Source of the DNA: Anaerofustis butyriciformans
Lineage (GTDB): Bacteria > Bacillota > Clostridia > Eubacteriales > Anaerofustaceae
Length of the DNA stretch: 64,000 bases
Direction: 5' to 3'
Assembly (NCBI RefSeq): GCF_036289385.1
Contig: NZ_JAYFFH010000001.1
Span: 620,001-684,000, forward strand
A program made the position numbers and the translations under genes. This document shows, piece after piece, positions 61,733 to 64,000 of the stretch (the first letter of the stretch is position 1; every line of letters begins with the position of its first letter). The notes below the pieces were generated by a model. The model was not told the origin of the DNA, ran no database searches, and saw only the letters and a list, made by a program, of their open reading frames with translations.

Positions 61733-63083
61733 ATATAAGAGCCATATGAAAGATTTTTTCAAGATCTGAAGCATTCAAATCCTCTTTTTTATATAAAGTT
61801 TTAGCTATTAAATTTAAAACATTACTATTTTCGTTTAATAAACCTATAGCCTTCTCATATGCATTATCTAATATATTACTTATTTCGTGTTCTATATCTT
61901 CTTTTAAAAAGTTATTTTTGTCCCCTGGAAAAATCTTATTTTTGTATTTACTCATTCCATAATCACATACCATAGAATAAGCAAGTTCATTTGCCTTTAA
62001 AATATCATTTTGCGCTCCTGTACTTATTTCACCAAATATTATTTCTTCACTTGCTCTTCCTGCAAGTAAAATACATATTTTATCTTCCAACTCATTTTTT
62101 GTCAATATCATTTTATCCTCTCCGAAAGAAGATAAAACAAATCCAAGAGAAACTCCATAAGGAACAATTGTTACTTTATCCGGTAAAATTCCATTTAACA
62201 AGAAACTTATAAGCGTATGCCCTGCCTCATGAAAAGCAACTATCCTTTTTTCTTTATTACTTAAAACCATACTTTTATTTTTTAGTCCTGCAGTTGTTTT
62301 TATTATTGCCTTATCAAAATCTTCATTATTTATGGTCTTCTTTCCTTTTCTAATTGCTAGAAGTGCAGATTCGTTAACGATATTAGCAAGATGAGCACCA
62401 CTTAAACCGTTTGTCTTTTCAACAACACTGTCGATTTTAAAATTCTTTGCAATAGGTTTATTTTTAATATGGTATTTTAAAATTTCTCTTCTTGTAATAG
62501 CAGAAGGATTTCCTACAAAAATATGTCTGTCAAACCTTCCCGGTCTAAGCAAAGCCTTATCAAGCATATCTATTCTGTTTGTTGCTCCCATAACCACAAC
62601 ACCGCTGTTATCACTAAATCCGTCTAATTCAATTAAAAACTGATTTAAAGTTTGATCTCTTTCAGAATTATTATCAGTGTTCCTACTAACTCCTATTGCA
62701 TCAAGCTCATCTATAAAAATAATTGCGGGAGCTTTTTTTCTTGCTTTTTCAAACAAATCCCTTATTCTACTTGCACCGATTCCTACAAATTTTTCTATAA
62801 ATTCACTTCCTGAAGCATAAATAAATGTTGCCTTACACTGCCCGGCTAAGGCCTTTGCTATTAAGGTTTTTCCTGTTCCGGGAGGCCCATACAGTAAAAC
62901 TCCACTTGGAATTTTCGCACCAAAGCTTTTATATTTTTGAGGTTTATCCAAAAAGTCGCTTATTTCTAATAATTCTTCTTTAATCTCATCAAGTCCGGCA
63001 ACCGATGAAAAATCTATATCAGATTTTATTACGCCAGATTCTTCTGCTTTATTATTAAAAAAATTAATATACGAATGTCTCAT
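61731..63083 (-). CDS. FtsH-like AAA+ metalloprotease lacking membrane segments
   Basis: 450 aa. Walker A 'GPPGTGKT' (66-73), pore-loop region 'FVGIGASRIRDLF', Walker B 'IIFIDE' (121-126), SRH '...ALLRPGRFDR', and the M41 zinc site 'HEAGH' (285-289) with a later Asp in 'GAQNDILKA'. All catalytic parts of FtsH are present, but the usual two N-terminal membrane helices and periplasmic domain are missing; the start at 63083 has GGAG 8 nt upstream and no hydrophobic segment precedes it in frame. It is therefore probably a soluble protease distinct from the housekeeping FtsH. Confidence 0.9.
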   Translation of the reverse strand: MRHSYINFFNNKAEESGVIKSDIDFSSVAGLDEIKEELLEISDFLDKPQKYKSFGAKIPSGVLLYGPPGTGKTLIAKALAGQCKATFIYASGSEFIEKFVGIGASRIRDLFEKARKKAPAIIFIDELDAIGVSRNTDNNSERDQTLNQFLIELDGFSDNSGVVVMGATNRIDMLDKALLRPGRFDRHIFVGNPSAITRREILKYHIKNKPIAKNFKIDSVVEKTNGLSGAHLANIVNESALLAIRKGKKTINNEDFDKAIIKTTAGLKNKSMVLSNKEKRIVAFHEAGHTLISFLLNGILPDKVTIVPYGVSLGFVLSSFGEDKMILTKNELEDKICILLAGRASEEIIFGEISTGAQNDILKANELAYSMVCDYGMSKYKNKIFPGDKNNFLKEDIEHEISNILDNAYEKAIGLLNENSNVLNLIAKTLYKKEDLNASDLEKIFHMALI

Positions 63084-63215
63084 TATCTATCTCCAAATTT
63101 GTTTATGCAATTGATATTATTGCTTTTAATTTGAAAATTTATACAAATACTAAAAATAAAAATATTTTTTATTTATAAAATATGTTATAATGATGAAAAT
63201 ACAGGAGGTTACAAA

Positions 63216-63587
63216 ATGAACAAAGACGAATTAATTAACAAAGCCAGTGAATTTATCGGAGAAGCAACAGAAAAAACAAAACAAATTTCATCTGAAGTAA
63301 TAGAAGCATCAAAAAACTTTGCAGAATCTGCTAAAAAAACAATTAAAGCAGAAAAACTTGATTATCAAATTTCAAGAAAATACAGAGAAATTGGTAAATT
63401 AATTTATGCAGCATATGAAGAAGAAGGAACGTATGACCATGTTGCAGACGAATTATGTGAAGAAATCAATGCATTATTTGATCAAATCATTGCAATCAAA
63501 TTAGGTGAAGATGCTGATATTTCAGAAGAAGAAAAAGAAGATATCATTCATGAAATCAACGTTGATATCGAAGAAGAAGACGAATAA
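63216..63587 (+). CDS. Small acidic coiled-coil protein, unknown
   Basis: 123 aa. N-terminal amphipathic helix ('ELINKASEFIGEATEKTKQISSEVIEASKNFAESAKKTIK'), 'YQISRKYREIGKLIYAAYEEEG' and a strongly acidic C-terminus ending 'DIEEEDE'. It resembles small proteins common in clostridia that often sit beside zinc-ribbon genes. No function known. Excellent AGGAGG site; divergent from the FtsH-like gene. Confidence 0.75.
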   Translation: MNKDELINKASEFIGEATEKTKQISSEVIEASKNFAESAKKTIKAEKLDYQISRKYREIGKLIYAAYEEEGTYDHVADELCEEINALFDQIIAIKLGEDADISEEEKEDIIHEINVDIEEEDE

Positions 63588-63612
63588 AAAAGACGCATAA
63601 GCGTCTTTTTTT
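63586..63612. terminator. Bidirectional terminator
   Basis: AAAAGACGC-ATAA-GCGTCTTTT with A and T runs. Confidence 0.92.
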
Positions 63613-64000
63613 AATATAGTGTTTCATTGTTTTTTATTAAATTGGGACATTTATTATCTCCACCATTAAGTTTACATTTAGGTTTACAGTGATAGCAGTA
63701 ATTTATAGGAATGTTATTTTTTGCTTTATATGCCCACCTATAATCAGATAACAATTCTCTTCCTATTGCAGTAAAATCACAATATCCTTCTTTTAAAAGT
63801 TTTTCTGCCCTGTCAGGTGTTGATATTCTATTAACAGCTATTACAGGTATATTTACATTTTCTTTTATTATCTTTGCACTTGTAACAACCTCATTAAATT
63901 CATGTTCTTTATCCTCTAAAGATGTTGAAGCATCAAAAGCAGAAGAAATATCAAGAACGTCTACCCCTGCCATCTCAAGCATTTTAGCACCTTTTTTTAC
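63611..64000 (-). CDS. Old Yellow Enzyme-type NADH:flavin oxidoreductase, C-terminal part (cut by window edge)
   Basis: The last 129 codons of a gene continuing past 64000; the frame stays open through the edge. 'GVDVLDISSAF', 'VIAVNRISTPDRAEKLLKEGYCDFTAIGRELLSDYRWAYKA' is the end of the FMN barrel, followed by 'YCYHCKPKC', a probable 4Fe-4S or metal-binding cysteine cluster. It stops soon after the barrel, without the extra NAD/FAD domains of larger family members. Substrate unknown. Confidence 0.8.
   Translation of the reverse strand, partial: VKKGAKMLEMAGVDVLDISSAFDASTSLEDKEHEFNEVVTSAKIIKENVNIPVIAVNRISTPDRAEKLLKEGYCDFTAIGRELLSDYRWAYKAKNNIPINYCYHCKPKCKLNGGDNKCPNLIKNNETLY

Overview
This 64 kb window comes from a very AT-rich, spore-forming member of the Bacillota, most likely class Clostridia. 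Evidence: the germination pair sleB-ypeB with a BofC-like gene, AGGAGG-type ribosome sites, TTGACA/TATAAT promoters with 17-bp spacers, short T-tailed terminators, YtrA-type GntR, TipAS-type MerR, Rrf2 and ECF-transporter genes, and use of TTG starts. I do not assign a genus. No rRNA, tRNA, CRISPR array, insertion sequence or integrase was seen.

Layout. 1-5.4 kb (minus): feoA and a 2-oxo acid (pyruvate/acetoin-type) dehydrogenase operon, E1alpha-E1beta-E2-E3. Its domains are rearranged: E2 has no lipoyl domain but two peripheral-subunit-binding domains, while E3 carries two near-identical lipoyl domains. A divergent SorC-family regulator at 5.6 kb probably controls it through repeated CATTTGTT half-sites. 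6.5-10 kb: a possible leader peptide and attenuator, a frameshifted MATE efflux gene and an ABC exporter. 10-16 kb: pckG, rnpB (RNase P RNA, minus), ypeB-sleB-bofC-like, yebC. 16-20 kb: a two-component pair with an HtrA protease and shared 11-bp-spaced ATGTG direct repeats, suggesting a secretion-stress regulon. 20-31 kb: Fur/PerR, Rrf2-cysK, a MerR/TipAS unit with a GIY-YIG/GNAT fusion, degV, a VanZ-like gene broken by a stop codon, thrS, a second MATE pump, and an FMN-riboswitch operon of ribU plus a PNPOx-ferredoxin protein.

31-42 kb (mostly minus): the glycolytic genes gap-pgk-tpiA-gpmI and eno. Between gpmI and eno lies a roughly 4.3-kb cassette: an HpaII-family restriction enzyme, a C5-cytosine methyltransferase, a Vsr repair nuclease, three XRE regulators and a SLOG-fold gene whose promoter contains a palindromic operator. 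42-49 kb: serC with a DUF1015 gene, a GntR-ABC operon with a long palindromic operator, a secreted leucine-rich-repeat protein, a 58-aa TTG-start gene, and zapA.

49-64 kb: the argCJBD operon downstream of polA-coaE, rsmG, an amino-acid ABC importer with two tandem binding proteins, a membrane-anchor-less FtsH-like protease, a small acidic protein and the cut-off end of an Old Yellow Enzyme-type reductase. Most of the window is ordinary core metabolism. The unusual parts are the domain swap in the dehydrogenase complex, the restriction cassette inside the glycolytic locus, the soluble FtsH-like protease, and several regulatory architectures that can be read directly from the DNA.
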